A stretch of 64,000 nt of DNA from Mycteria americana (GCF_035582795.1 NW_027445626.1:1364001-1428000); one strand, 5' to 3'. Shown: positions 35,656 to 48,015, counted from the first letter of the stretch. The notes: generated from the letters alone by a model not told the origin. Numbers and translations are program-made.

Positions 35656-35848
35656 GTTCCCACACAAGCTTCTAAGGAATATGGTTTCCACTTCCACTGT
35701 GTCCTCCTTTCCCGGAGGAGAGGAGGACCACCATCCGTGTGAGAAATCGTAGTTCCCACACAAGGTTCAAAGGAATATGGTTTCCACTTCCCCCGTGTCC
35801 TCCTTTCCCGGGGGAGAGGAGGACCACTGTCCACATGAAAAATCGTAA
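35656..35848. repeat. Tandem duplication, 96-base unit
   Basis: Two copies of a unit starting gttcccacacaag and containing ggaatatggtttccacttcc and gtcctcctttcccgg, in the 3' non-coding region of the second ERV. Confidence 0.85.
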
Positions 35849-35860
35849 ATACATATTAGA

Positions 35861-36142
35861 AACACGCCTGGACCCCAGTATCCCTGCACCTCCTCCTCAG
35901 AAAGTTTAATTCTGTCCCCCAGCCGTGAGGGAGACCCACCACACATATTCCGTCTCCGTTTCTCCAAGGAGCCTACTATATTGATCTTGTAATTTTGCCA
36001 ATTCAGTTGCAGTATAGGGAATTTCTTTTGTTATGATTTCCGGCGCGGTATCGGCACCTCCTTCATATTGAAATTCCTTTTCAGTAAGTGTGCGGAGTTG
36101 GGGAGCAGTTCTCTCGTCATGTTGGCACTTTGCCCGTTCCAT
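35861..36142 (-). pseudogene. Displaced gag fragment downstream of integrase
   Basis: The minus-strand translation (MERAKCQHDERTAPQL onward) repeats gag positions encoded at about 39680-39961, with substitutions. It begins exactly where the integrase frame breaks off (36143). It is therefore a second piece of gag placed 3' of a truncated pol. Confidence 0.85.
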
Positions 36143-36551
36143 TGGTTCTTTCTACTATCCCGTTTGCTTGGGGGTAATAGGGAGTGTGGAATATCCACTG
36201 TATCCCCTCAGCCATTGCCCATTCCTGAACCACCCCTGCGGTGAAGTGACTGCCATTATCTGATTGTATCGAGTGAGGCTTAGGTGGGACGCTAAACCAG
36301 AACTTTAACCCCTTCACCGTACTTTCTCCTGTCGCTCGTGCCACAGCTGCAGTCTGAACAAGTCCGGACGCAGCTTCTACCCCTACTAACACATATCGCT
36401 TCCCCTCCGATTTCCTGAAAGGCCCTATGAAGTCGACCTGCCAGGTCTCCCATAAGCCCTTCCCATCCCGGAGGTGGAGTGGAGGATCTTGTAGGGGTGT
36501 TTTTCCAGCCGAGTACGACATAGACCACACGTAGAAATCACAGTGCCACAC
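36143..36551 (-). pseudogene. Integrase core of the second ERV, truncated
   Basis: Carries the first Asp in VDFIGPF, the second in QSDNGSHF and the Glu in GIVERTNG, i.e. all three catalytic positions. It then breaks off into gag sequence. It is in a different frame from the preceding RT-RNase H-zinc finger ORF, so a frameshift lies at about 36425-36550. Confidence 0.8.
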
Positions 36552-38617
36552 ATTTCCCTATTGACAGGCCATCCTCTGCTCCCAGCTTCCTTGAGGAGGT
36601 CTTTAATTCCTGAGTGGCCGCGTTTTACATGCAGCCACTCTAATAGATGCTCCCATTTTTCCTCTTCTGCTTCTATTGTCATCACAGCCACGCGGGTAAG
36701 TAAGTCTACTTGGTTATTTAAAATGTGTGTGGGGTGGTTCCCTCCCTGGTGGGCAGCCACACAGCCTATTAATATAGGGGTTCTCTTAGCTACTTGCAGA
36801 ATGTCTTCCCATTTTTCCTTTTGCCATACCGGCACCCGGTTTACCTCCCATTGATTCTGCTCCCAAAAAGGGAGCCACTCGCTGCATCCTTTAAATACAG
36901 CATATGAGTCCGTATAGATGTACACAGGGTTGGTATTGTCTTTTTCTCTGGTAACTACACTCCAGACTGCCACCAGTTCCCCTACCTGTGCGCTGCCTTC
37001 ACCCTCGGTTATGATCTGCCCTCCGGAGTCGACACACAAAGCTGCTGCCCGATACTTCCAAACCCTACCTTCCCTTTTTGAAGAGGCATCTGTAAACCAT
37101 ACATTTTTCAGCTGGGGCTCATAGGGAGGAGCCTCCCTTATGTAGGTAGGGGGAACCTCCTTTTCCAGGGGAACAGATGATCTGTCTTGTATTTGAAGTA
37201 TTCTGGGTGTTCCTTCCTCCACCTGATATGCGTGGCTGTAATGCTCTAATTGAGCATACCATTTTCTGACTGTTTCCCTTTGCGCAACTCCCATGGGAGG
37301 TGGGGTGCCCGCCAGGACAGGCCTCAGAACCTTAAAGGGCCCTCGCAAAATTACAGATTGTTTCCGTATAATCTTTCCCACTTCCTGCAGGGCCAAGGTT
37401 ACTACAAATAGCCCCTTCTCCCAGGTTGCATACCGCTTCTCTGCATCTTTGAAACTGCGCGAGAAGAATTCAAGGGGGCGAGTGGGGCCCTCTGGTCCCT
37501 TTTGCCATATATGTATTGATGCCCCGTGGATTGCCAAACCCCATTCAATCTGGAACGTGTCCATCGGGTGTATCGGACCCAGGGCCTGATAGACTCCCGC
37601 CTCAAAAACTAACAGCTTTAGAGCCTCCTCGTGAACAGGAGTCCAATCCCAGGCAGCTCTTTTGTGCGTTAGGTCGTACAGAGGGCGAGCTATAATAGAG
37701 AAATCTGGAATGTGTTTTCGCCAGAAGACCAGTAAGCCCAAAGCATGTTGCAGTTCCTTTTTGTTCTCGGGGACTCTTACCTGCTCTAAGGTAGTCAGGG
37801 TTTCAGGAGGTATGCAAACTGTACCACCTTTCCACCATATGCCCAAAAATTTCACCTCAGGGGCAGGTAATTGTACCTTCTCCACAGGGATTTGAAGGCC
37901 CAGTCCTTCCAAGTGGGTAATTATATTTTTCTGGGTTTTCTCCACGGTGGTGGTATCAGCCCCCCCTATCAGTACATCGTCGATGTACTGGTAGGTTCTT
38001 ACTCCCTCCTCAGGAGGAGGGGCTTCTGCTAGTGCCTGGGCTAGAGCATGGTGTGCTAGGGTAGGTGAATGTTTGTAGCCTTGTGGGAGGCGGGTAAAGG
38101 TGTATTGAATACCATCCCAGGTGAATGCAAATCTGCCCCTATCGTTTTCCTGCAGAGGTACCATGAAAAACATGCCTTTAACGTCAATAGTGGCTAGAAT
38201 ATTATGTGACTGTTCTTGGATAGTGGAGACTAGTTCAGCTATATTGGGAACAGCTGCTGTTAGTGGGCCAGTGCCCGCATTAAGGCGCCGATAGTCAATC
38301 GTCAATCGCCATTTCCCATTTGGCTTGTGCACGGGCCATACTGGGGAATTGTAAGGGGAGTGGGTTTGGATAATCACCCCGTGCTCTTGTAGCTCTTTTA
38401 TCACCGGGCTAATTCCTTCTCTGGCTCCCAATGGTAGGGGGTAAGGTTTTACGTTTACTATTTTAGATGGGGGAAGTGTTGGGGCCATCTGTAACAGTCG
38501 CACTGAGGAGGTGGTGGGGGAGCCAAATTTCCATTCCTTCCTGCTGGAGTCCTCCCACCCTCTCCCTTTTAATACATCAAGTCCCAGAATGTTTACTGGG
38601 TAAGGGCCAACAGCCAT
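36425..38617 (-). pseudogene. pol of the second ERV: RT, RNase H, integrase zinc finger
   Basis: 730-codon open frame. Reverse transcriptase has LPQGYKHSP and YIDD. RNase H has its acidic residues in FTDAS, GELVAV and YTDSYAV. The HHCC zinc finger of integrase ends with CGTVISTCGLC. It lies in the same frame as the protease upstream, separated by one TAG codon at about 38624. It ends by frameshift before the integrase core. Confidence 0.85.
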
Positions 38618-38623
38618 AACTAC

Positions 38624-38887
38624 CTAAATGGGGCTGTCCTCCTCGAGCAACCAACACTTCACCGTGGCTGTGTTTTGGGGCAGGGAATTTCCAAAGGCAT
38701 CGGTAACCCATATTTTCCTTTTTTCTCTTACGATGTCATTGCGGGCAGCCACGTCTGCACGCAGAGCTGACATTTGTGCCCCGGTGTCCACTGAAAAGGT
38801 AAGTGGTGTTTTGTGGGGGCCTATAGGGAAGGTAATCATCAAGTCTCCCTGTTGATTCATTGTGAGCTGTCTTACATAAGTCCACAA
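38624..38887 (-). pseudogene. Protease of the second ERV
   Basis: Short frame with the aspartyl protease signature FSVDTGAQMSAL. Offset in frame from gag, in frame with pol, from which it is parted by one TAG. Confidence 0.75.
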
Positions 38888-38904
38888 GCCGTCCCCTGGC
38901 TCAC

Positions 38905-40362
38905 TTAATAGGGACGGCGGAACAGGTTTCCTGACCTGGCTTCAGTACCCTGATGTTCTGTGGGGGGGGCAGAGGGAGAGTTTGATTCAGCTGGGGTCTT
39001 CTCTTCTCTCCTGTAAGTCTTATCCGGGTCTTTCCACCCTTGTACTAATAACTGCAAGTTAGAAAGAGATAACCCATTCATAAGTTCTCTAGGTATTTCC
39101 TTATGTAAGCCCTCCCTCCAGAGTTGGCTCCTCGTCATCCCTGACCCTAGGTTTCTTCCGGGGGGTAAGCCGTTTAAAGGCCGATTGTCTAATTCGGTTC
39201 TCCTAACTGTAGCTTTACCCCTTTGTTCCCCTCTGGAGATTCCCACGTTGCGGCTATAATTGATCAGCTCCTGCGCAACCCCTCCCCAGGTGAGGGGGAA
39301 TTCCGCCGGAGTGGACTGCGTTTGGTTTCTCCCTGGCATTAGCATTTCTGTTAAACGCTCCTGAATTGGGAGCGCTGCCCTTAGGCGGTCCTGGATTTGT
39401 ATGGCATATAGCTTTAGGGGGTCAGGGAGGCCCTTTATCAGGGGTTTCATTCGATTGGGGTTGGCTTTTAGCAACATCGGGGAGGGCTGATGGGGTATTA
39501 AGTGCTGGTCATGCATGAGATGGAGGCAGGCAGCTTTCTGCACGCTCTCAGTAATTTGATCCAGTCCCGGAGTGGGGATGCTCACCGGATCTCCCCGTTC
39601 CATGGGGTCTAGCCCTCCAGCCCAGTATGCCACCCTTTGAGTGAGGGACCAGGGGGCTTGAGTGTTGGGGACGGTTAGAAACACGCCTGGACCCCAGTAT
39701 CCCTGCGCCTCCTCCTCAGAAAATTTAATTCTGTCCCCCCCTGTGAGGGAGACCCTCCACACATATTCTGTCTCCGTTTCTCTAGGGAGCCTACTATATC
39801 GATCTTGTAATTTTGCCAATTCAGTTGTAATATAGGGTATTTCTTTTGTTATGATTTCCGGCACAGTATCGGTACCCCCTTCATATTGAAATTCCGTTTT
39901 AATAAGTGGGCGGAGTTGGGGAGCAGTTCTCTCATCATGTTGGCACTTTGCCCGTTCCATTTCCTCCCAGGGGTAGTGGCCAGCTACCCCCCCGTCAGCC
40001 AGCTCGCGTTCCTTAGACAGACCGCAGTGCCCACACTCTCTCACCAGATCCTCCGTCCACGCCTCCGCTAGCTCCGACCACAACTCGCGCACCCTGACAA
40101 AAGCGTCGCGCAACTGATTCTGCAACCTAGTCACTGCTATTTCCGATTGCACCCGTTTTTTCTGCTCGGCTTCCAGCTCCGCTTGCAAGCTTTTATCCAA
40201 ATCTTGTGACGATTCGCTCACATCTCGCTCAGTCCATTTTACCGTGCACTTATATTTCTGCGCTGCCGTCAGCACAGCTACCAAAACACCCAAAACAACA
40301 GCTTTTAACAACTCTAACAACAAAGGGGAGCAGTCCAGATCAGGCTGAACCCAGGAAGCCAT
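38905..40362 (-). pseudogene. gag of the second ERV (open frame)
   Basis: About 485 codons, uninterrupted. The N-terminus has a hydrophobic stretch (LLLELLKAVVLGVLVAVL) followed by a coiled-coil-like Glu/Gln-rich region and a CGHC pair. The capsid-like middle includes VAYWAGGLDP. The C-terminus is Pro-rich and lacks CCHC zinc knuckles. It is followed by protease in another frame. Although open, the element is otherwise defective. Confidence 0.75.
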
Positions 40363-40465
40363 GATCATCTATCTGCCGGAGGACTCGGACTCAGCCGATT
40401 CACGTCCTCCCTTCTCGACTCAATCGATATCCCCTCCCTGTTCCTCTCACTGATCAAGTCAGGGA

Positions 40466-40483
40466 ATCCCACTTGTGACACCA
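40466..40483 (-). promoter_or_regulatory. Primer binding site, tRNA-Leu type
   Basis: On the minus strand TGGTGTCACAAGTGGGAT, six bases inside the 5' LTR. It matches the tRNA-Leu 3' end complement at 17 of 18 positions. Confidence 0.8.
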
Positions 40484-40489
40484 AATTAA

Positions 40490-41252
40490 TGTCTTGTCCC
40501 ACTCGGTGGGTTGCAAGAGGGGAGAATCTTTTCGATTCCCCGACTGTTTGAGTACCGACAAAAGCCGATCTCTGCTCGGCAGAGCCGTGTGGTCGGCAGA
40601 GTCACGACAATGACCCAGAGGAACAGTCTGGCCAGCAACTTTATTAAGTGGCGAATTCCACAAACGGACAAACCTAACGACCTGACGAGTTTAACGAACG
40701 AACAAAGGCGTTTGGCAATGGAGCTACTTTCTGGGCAAACCGATCCCAAACTTGCATATATATATTGGAAAAGCAGAGGAAGAGAGAAGCAAGAAAAGGC
40801 AAGGAGAAGAGAGGAGGAAAGAGAAAGAAAAAGTATCACCACCCTTGGATCCCGCGATGACGATGACAGACGTGGCAATCCTCCAGTGGTGGGCGTGCGC
40901 GCCCTTCCCTGGGGGGGGGGCAAGCCTTTTATAGGCTAATCCCCTCCTCCAGGTACGCCCCTTCAGGACTTACATGGTTCTTGTTCTAGAAAGTTCTGCG
41001 CAGGTGCTGGGGGAGGGGGGTGGTTGCGAGGGGTCTCTCGGGCGGTTGCAAGCCCCTTCCTCAGATAAACTCTGTGTGACCTCTGGCCATACATGGTCAG
41101 GTCTGGCAGAACCCGGAACTGCGCATCCTCCGACGCGCTCTTCACGTCCCGCTCTTGCTCTCCCCCACCCCGTGCTTGCCGACCTGCCGTCGCCATGCAA
41201 ATAGCGCCTCAAGTTGCCACAATGACATTAACTCTTTCAGTCTCTCACAACA
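40490..41252 (-). repeat. 5' LTR of the second ERV
   Basis: 763 bases, tgtcttgtccc at 40490 to ctctcacaaca at 41252 on the + strand, i.e. TGTTGTGAG...GACA on the coding strand. Pair of 33760-34543. Confidence 0.9.
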
Positions 41253-44200
41253 TCCCAGCAGCTTCTTCACTTTGAGAGAAACCCCACTCCTGATCCTTCC
41301 AGTCCACCTGTCCTGAAAAGCCTGTACCCATCCATTGCAGCACCCCAAGCTGTGTGACTTGTTCTACCACGCCTTGGCAGTTACTCCATCGACGCCAAGA
41401 AGCACAGGCTCCAGCTCGTCCTGGCTCTGCCCCTGGCTGGGGGCAAGGGTGCACATTTGGGCTGCAGCACCTCAGGGGAAACCTGGTAGCAAGCCTCCAA
41501 AACCCCGTGTGTGCAAAGGCTTTGCTTCAGAGCAGAGACATGCCAGAGTGGACAGCAGATGGAAGACTAAAGCTGAAATTGGATGCCAAGAGAGTGAGGC
41601 AACCCTGCTGTCCCCAGGGACAGAGAGAAACAGGGCTGGGAAATGCAGCCCTGGAAAGAAATGGGTTTGCTTCAGTGGTGTCTCTGCTGCCCCTGAGGGT
41701 GGATGGGAAGGTGATCTCCATGAATGACAAGGTGCTGCTGACAGGCCCACTGTCAAAACTGTTGGTCCGTTCCTTGGCTGTATCCTCAAGGGGGTGACTA
41801 AAGGTTGGTGGAGGAAATAACCAGCAGTCTGAGAATGTAGTCACACCAGTGGAGACCCCAGTGTGATGTGCCTTGTGTTCCTGGACTGCCCTACGTCTCC
41901 TGGGTAGAGAAGGGACAGATCTTGCCACCGTGCAGTGGTGACAATCCGTGGCTTGCACAAAGGCACCGAACCTGTCTGCAGTGCTCTCCGGGGTGTCCGC
42001 CACACTCTTGCTCTGAATGGGGATGGCTTTCCTGGGCTGTACCTGCCAGCCGCATTTCGTTCTGTGCCAGAGCCTTGGCATCTCATGTAACACTACAGGC
42101 CTGTATTTGCACATTAAATAGAGTAACTGTCCAGAATATGATTAGGCAATGTGGGGATGAAAACCGTTGTTATAGTCAGTGGAGATCTAGGCAAGCCAGC
42201 TGATGGAAAAGACAGAGAAACGCAGCTCTCCCTATGACACAGGACACTATTTGGTCAGGAGGCAGTGTAGGCTGCCAGAAGATAGTAAATAGGGGCAGGT
42301 GCAGCTGTCTTGCACATGCCTTGGGCAACCTCTGGTACCTCAAACATAACCAGATATTTCATCTAAACAGCCACCTCCTGCCCTACCTCTTCATCATTTA
42401 CCACAGGAGCTGAGACAAGGACCTCACATGCAGGTGCCTCTTTAACTCAGGCCTCAACTGAGGCAAGAGGAATGCCGCCTTCCGTGGGTTTGTGACAGGC
42501 ATGGGAGGGAGCTGGGTCCCCCTCCAGCGCTAACAATAGAAACGCAGGCTGAGATGCCTCGATTGACTCAACTGAATCCCTTCCCTCAGCAGGAGTAAAG
42601 AAGATCCCTTGTCTGGGTGTCCTGCCTAATGAGAAGACAAAAAAGGTGATTTTTAGACCTAACTCTGTCTCCGAGAGGAGCAATGCCACTGCAGGAAAGA
42701 AGTGTCTCTCTGCAGCTGAGGGAGGGAACATGCAGCCTCTTTCACAGCAGGTTCCCCTGGAGCCCCAGGGACACCTGGAGGGAGCCCAGAGGGGCAGAGG
42801 AAGTGCTGCCTTGGGCTGCTCCTCTGCTGCTCAGCCGGGCCGGGCTCCTGGGATGCAGGGAGCTCATGGCAAGCGGGCAGCACTGCAGAGAGACAGCTCT
42901 GCCCAGGAGCGGCTCCTCCAGAAAGTGCAGCAGGGCTGAGGGCAGTGTCTGCAGGCACCGAGGGGAGACGAGTGAGGCAGAGAGAGCTTAAAGGCAGTGT
43001 GGGGTGGGAGGACAGAGCTGAGCTTGTTCACAGAGAAATCTTCACAGCATTTGACACAGTAAGTCTCTGGCAGCAGGGCAATGCAGATGAGTCTTGCAGA
43101 GCTGGCACATGCCATGACTGCTAGGACCTGTGAGGATGTCTGTCTTGGCTTCTCTGGGGTGAAGAAGGAGGACGTAGTCCAGAGCAGGGCTTCCCCGTTG
43201 CACTGTCAGAAGGTTCTCCCAGGGATGGCTGCAGGGGTGTGAAGCCGGGTGTGCAGGCAGGGCTGCCCAGGGCTGTCCTTCAGAGCAGGGTCCCTGTGCC
43301 CCAGGGGGCTGTGTGCCAGGGCAGGGACCCTGCTGCCTGCCCGGGTCCGCACTCAGCACGCCCGGGGAGCTCCCCATGGCGCTGCGGGGGGAAGCTCTGT
43401 GTGGAAGGAGCAACTCCTGGCAGGGCAGGCAGGGTCCTGCTGTTGAGAGGGTGCTGCATGGACCAGGGCTGCTCACAGCTCCAGGTTACCCCCAGGGCAT
43501 TTCCAAGGGGACTTTTCCAGAGAAAGGTCAAAATGGGGATTACATTAAATGGAAGGAGTCAGTGCTTTGAGTTTTCTCTTCTTGGTTGGCTGGGTGGGCA
43601 GTGGTTGATGGAAATTTTTTCTGCACTCTGGAGAAGACCCCCATTCTAACTAGGACTTCTCTGAGTTTCTCCTGAGCTCCTGCACATACAGAGATGTCCC
43701 TGGTCAGTGCCATGCTGCCAGGAGGTGTCTGCAGGACAGAGCAGAGAACACAGCGGGGTGGGATGGGGTCTGTGAGCACAGACAGGGAGGACACATGGGG
43801 ACAGAGAAGCAGCTCCCAGCAGAGCCAGCTCCAGGCAGCAGAGTCATGGGCAGGCAGGGAGAGGGAGCTGCTGCCAGCAATGCCATGGGAGGGGCTTTTG
43901 GGCACCTCCCTGACATCCCCTGCAGCAGAAACACTTTCCTGGAGCACCCCCCTGCTCTCCTCTCCCATCCAGCACAGCTTCTGCCCCCAGGGTCTTGGGG
44001 TTTCAGGCTGAGTCTTCTTCTTGGCAGCCTGACACCCGATAAGGAGAAACACCTGAGGACCTGTTTGTCTGTCCCTGTCCTTCCTCTCTTGGCAGGAGCA
44101 TTGGGGCATTTCTCTGTGTTTCCCCTCCTGTCCTTGCTGCTTTTGTCCCCACCTTACCTGGGGGCTCTGGGCACTGCAGTGTGTGGGGCTGGCAATGAGC

Positions 44201-45101
44201 GGACCCTCACTTCAGGGCACCCCATCCTCAGGATTTTTGACTATTTTGCTGGGGGTCCTGCTGGGCTGCAGGCTGCCTCCCGACAAGGGCACAGCTCTCC
44301 CATGGCATCTCTGTGCCCCAGAGAGGAGGGAGCCCCATGGAGACGAATATTCGGTGCTAAGGCCATGGCAATGCTGCTCATCATCTCTATGTGGGCAGCT
44401 GCAATGAGCCCTGTGTGTCCCTGGCTGGGAGGGAGGAGCTGAGATCCTTCTCAGGTACGATGAGATGGCAGGGAGGGCTTTGGAAATCTGCACTCGGAAA
44501 CTGGATTCCTCTTCTCTTAGCAGTGTTCCGTTTCTTCTCAGGGATCATTGGGGTGTGATCATCCTGCAGCCAAAAGGTCTGCAAGGAAAGGGCAGCTGAG
44601 ACCAGAGCTGATGGAGAGAGCAGCTCTCCATACCCTGCACTAAGGGACAGTCCCTTTGCCTGTCAGCACCCACACGGTTTCACTTGGAGTGCAAGAGGAA
44701 TGCCAAGGCTTTCTGCCTTAAAAACACTCCTCAGTTGTGGTGAGGCAACTAGAACAAAATACACAAAACAAAATCCCCACAGCTCTCCTCTGCTCTCAGG
44801 TGAAATGGGAGCAACAATGCTGCAAAGCTCATTGGTATCCAAGGCGGATTTAATCCGAGATGGCCCTGTGTTCCTGTTTACCTTTTGCTGTAGGGCAGGA
44901 CCGACACTTCAAGAGTCCACAGCAGAGCTCCCTGCTCCCAATGGCACCCTCTGCCAAAACCACGCAGAGTTCATAAAAGGGACGTGACAAAGGTCTACCT
45001 GAAAGGGGCAAGGAAGTCTGGGGGGTTTGCATGAGAACTGGAATAGGTTTTGCTCAGAGAACTCTGCCTTAACTTCTCACTGCCTTTTCCTCCTTGGACA
45101 G
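41253..45101. other. Intergenic to 5' region of the olfactory receptor
   Basis: No gene is recognised. 41354-41797 is open on + but has no family resemblance. 42700-45100 resembles sequence that in birds lies 5' of family-14 olfactory receptors and may contain non-coding exons. A donor-like gtaagt is at 43059. The assignment is by resemblance and is weak. Confidence 0.35.
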
Positions 45102-45124
45102 GTGCCCATGCCCAGAAGCAGCAA

Positions 45125-46060
45125 ATGTCCAATGCCAGCTCCATCACTGAATTCCTCCTCCTGGCATTTGCAGACACACGGGAGCTGCAGCTCTTGCACT
45201 TCTGGCTCTTCCTGGGCATCTACCTGGCTGCCCTCCTGGGCAACGGTCTCATCATCACCGCCGTAGATTGTGACCACCACCTCCACACCCCCATGTACTT
45301 CTTCCTCCTCAACCTCTCTCTCCTCGACCTGGTCTCCATTTCCACCATTGTCCCCAAAGCCATGGCCAATTCCCCATGGGACACCAGGGCCATCTCATAC
45401 CTGGGACGTGCTGCCCAGGTCTTTCTGTTTGTGTTTTTCATTTCAGCAGAGTATTTTCTTCTCACTGTCATGGCCTACGACCGCTACGTTGCCATCTGCA
45501 AACCCCTGCACTACGGGACCCTTGTGGGCAGCAGAGCTTGTGTCCACATGGCAGCAGCTGCCTGGGGCGGTGGTTTCCTCTATGTTCTGATGCACACTGC
45601 CAATACATTTTCACTACCACTCTGCCAAGGCAATGCCTTGGAACAGTTCTTCTGTGAAATCCCCCAGATCCTCAAGCTCTCCTGCTCAGATGCTTACCTC
45701 CGGGAAGTGTGGGTTATTGTACTTACTATCTTTGTGGATGTTGGATGTTTTGTTTTCATTGTGCTGTCCTACATGCAGATCTTGAGGGCTGTGGTCAAGA
45801 TCCCCTCTGAGCAGTGACAGCACAAAGCCTTTTCCATGTGCCTCCCTCACGTGGCCGTGGTCTCCTTGTTCATCAGCGCTGCTGTGGTTGCCTACCTGAA
45901 GCCGCCCTCCATCTCCTCCCCATTGCTGGATATGGTCGTGGCAGTTCTGTACTCAGTGGTGCCTCCAGCTGTGAACCCCCTCATCTACAGCATGAGGAAC
46001 CAGGAGCTTAAAGACACATTGAAGAAGCTGATTCAATCAGCTCTTTCTCAGCAGCAATAG
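45125..46060 (+). pseudogene. Olfactory receptor, family 14-like, one premature stop
   Basis: 312-codon gene on a single coding exon. The exon probably begins at 45102 after the acceptor ccttggacag, as in other split OR genes. Seven-transmembrane OR features are present: an N-terminal NAS glycosylation site, GN in TM1, LHTPMYFFL in the first inner loop, MAYDRYVAIC after TM3, and PLIYSMRNQE after TM7. The frame is intact except for TGA at 45815-45817, after IPSEQ in the third inner loop, where related receptors have Gly (GGA to TGA is one change). The reading frame continues without shift to TAG at 46058. It would be lost before TM6 unless the stop is read through or polymorphic. Confidence 0.9.
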
Positions 46061-46265
46061 CCTGCTCACGTCTCTTCAGAAGAGATTTCAAACTCATCTT
46101 GGGAACCTCCTGTGCTTTGGCCACTTTATCTGTGATGACCATGTTTGTCCATGTCTGCATCCACTCCACTTCCCCAGAGCCATGAACCCAGCCTGTCTGA
46201 CCCAGAGGGCTGTTCACGTGTGTCTGGCACAATGGTACAGCTGGCTTCTCGTGTCGCACCTCTGT

Positions 46266-46271
46266 AATAAA
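46266..46271 (+). terminator. Polyadenylation signal, olfactory receptor
   Basis: AATAAA about 205 bases after the stop of the receptor gene. Confidence 0.45.
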
Positions 46272-47480
46272 AGGGGATTTCCTCATGGTGGTGTCTGGAG
46301 GTTGGGCTCTTCTTCCAAAGCTGAGCTCAGGCTGAAGAAATTGCCCCCACAAGGCCGTGCTGCTTTGCTTGGGTTCTCCCCATGGGATGAGGGGAGGAGG
46401 GCATGGGGTTAGAGGGCAATGTGTTAGAGAATGGGCCTGGGCTGAGCCTTCACCTGTGGGTGCCCAGTTCCCCCCGAGATGGTGAATGATCAACAGGGAT
46501 CTGCCTGGGACTCTCACCCCATGGCTTTCAGGCACCACAGCCCGCTCGCTCTGCAGAGCAGTACCAACAGCTCAGGGCCCTGTGGAGGGCACAGGGAGGA
46601 GGAAGGAGCGGCAAGTCAGGCCAGCATGGACAAACTTCCCTGGTGAAAGGCTCTCCGGGGGCAGGGACATGTCTGGAGAAGAGAAAGCAGCAACTCTGTG
46701 CTTCTAGGGGGGAATAAATGACAAAGAAAAATCTATTTCTGAATGCACCAGCTCGGGCAGGCTTCTCTATTGCTTGGGTGGCTGGAGCAGCCTGAGGATG
46801 CCCTGGGCCAGGAGCCTTTTCCTGGGAGTGGGGCTGGCACAGAGGGGTTTGCTGGCCGTGGACAATAAGGCTGTCTTGGAGACAGGAGCAGACACTGGCC
46901 TCCATCTCCTCATGCCATGGCTGGCCCTCAGCCCTGGGACTGAGACACCTCTCTGCCTCTCTGGCAGGAGCTACTGTGAGCTTCAGAGGGGCTGGGGCTG
47001 TGGGGTTGAGTGTGCAGAGCTTTGCAGTACCCATCAATGGGCACTGCCATGGGGTCAGCCCAGAATGGGCTGCTTTTCTGGGCTGGACAGGAAAGAGATA
47101 GATGGGTAGGGGACGGAAAGTGCTGGGGACCACCAGATAGGGACGGAGCTGGAAAGTAATTGGGAGAGGAACACACTGAAGTTAGCTGAGCTGCCTGACC
47201 ATGCAGGGTGAGGACTCACACCAGGGGATTGGTGGTGCAGAGCCAGGGCTTGTGGAAGGCAGCTGAGGCTTGCAGACACAGGAGAGAGGAGGCTGGTCTG
47301 TTGTCTTTGGTGGCATGGACAGCTGGGGAAGGTGCCCCAGGGCATTTGTAACCCCCCAGCCTTTCTCACTGGCCATTTCCCGCACTGGCAGCACACCCCA
47401 AGTTTATGGATGAATTTTCCTGTTTGGCCATTTCCATCGTCCTGCTGGGCTCAGTGCTTGAATCACTTGCCTTGAAGCAA
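46272..47480. other. Intergenic, no gene seen
   Basis: No gene is recognised on either strand. A second AATAAA occurs near 46713. Minus-strand open frames (46528-47133) have no family resemblance. Confidence 0.45.
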
Positions 47481-47489
47481 AGGACCTCC

Positions 47490-47880
47490 AAGATGGTCAG
47501 GGACTGGAGCACCGTTCCCATGAGAAGAGGCTGAGGGAGCTGAGCTAGTCCAGCCCAGAGAAAGGAAGGCAGAGATGGACCTCATTGCAGCCTGCCAGTA
47601 CCTACAAGGACTTTATGGAGACCAGAGAGACAAGCTCTTCACTATAGTGCATGGGTGGAAGATGAAAGAGAGGAGGTTCAGCCTGGAGATAAGGAAAGCC
47701 TGTTTCACCATGAGCTGAGCCAAGCGTTGGAGCAGGTCACCCAGCAATGCTGTGTAGACTCTGTCCTTGAAGGTTGTCAAAGTCTGACTGGATCAAGCCT
47801 TGAACAACCTGGTCTGAGCCGTTTTTATGGCAGGTTGGACTGCAGAACTCCCGAGGTGCCTTCCGGCTTGAGTTGATCAT
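47490..47880 (+). mobile_element. CR1 3' fragment
   Basis: Broken + strand frames resemble the CR1 ORF2 C-terminus: the cgaggctgagggagctg-type text near 47530, then LIAACQYLQGLYGD-like and RRFSLEIRKACF near 47580-47700. No 3' repeat tail is visible. Confidence 0.7.
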
Positions 47881-48015
47881 ATGGCCTCAGGCCCTTTGTC
47901 TGATAACAACAGAGCAGATGGTTATGGGGCATGAATCTTCCTGTGCTGCATGTGACCACTTCAAACAACACCTAAATGAGTGAAGTGAGGTCGATACTGC
48001 AGTGTGACTGTCTCT

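Larger units (their letters stand above)
33760..41252 (-). mobile_element. Second ERV, minus strand, class III-like, both LTRs
   Basis: On the minus strand: 5' LTR 41252-40490, primer site, gag, protease, pol, a displaced gag piece, 3' region, 3' LTR 34543-33760. The primer site is complementary to tRNA-Leu, typical of ERV-L. The pol ends just after the integrase catalytic Glu. No envelope is recognised. The flanks are pol of the first ERV on the left and unrelated sequence on the right, with no target duplication, so one side has been rearranged or deleted. Confidence 0.85.
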
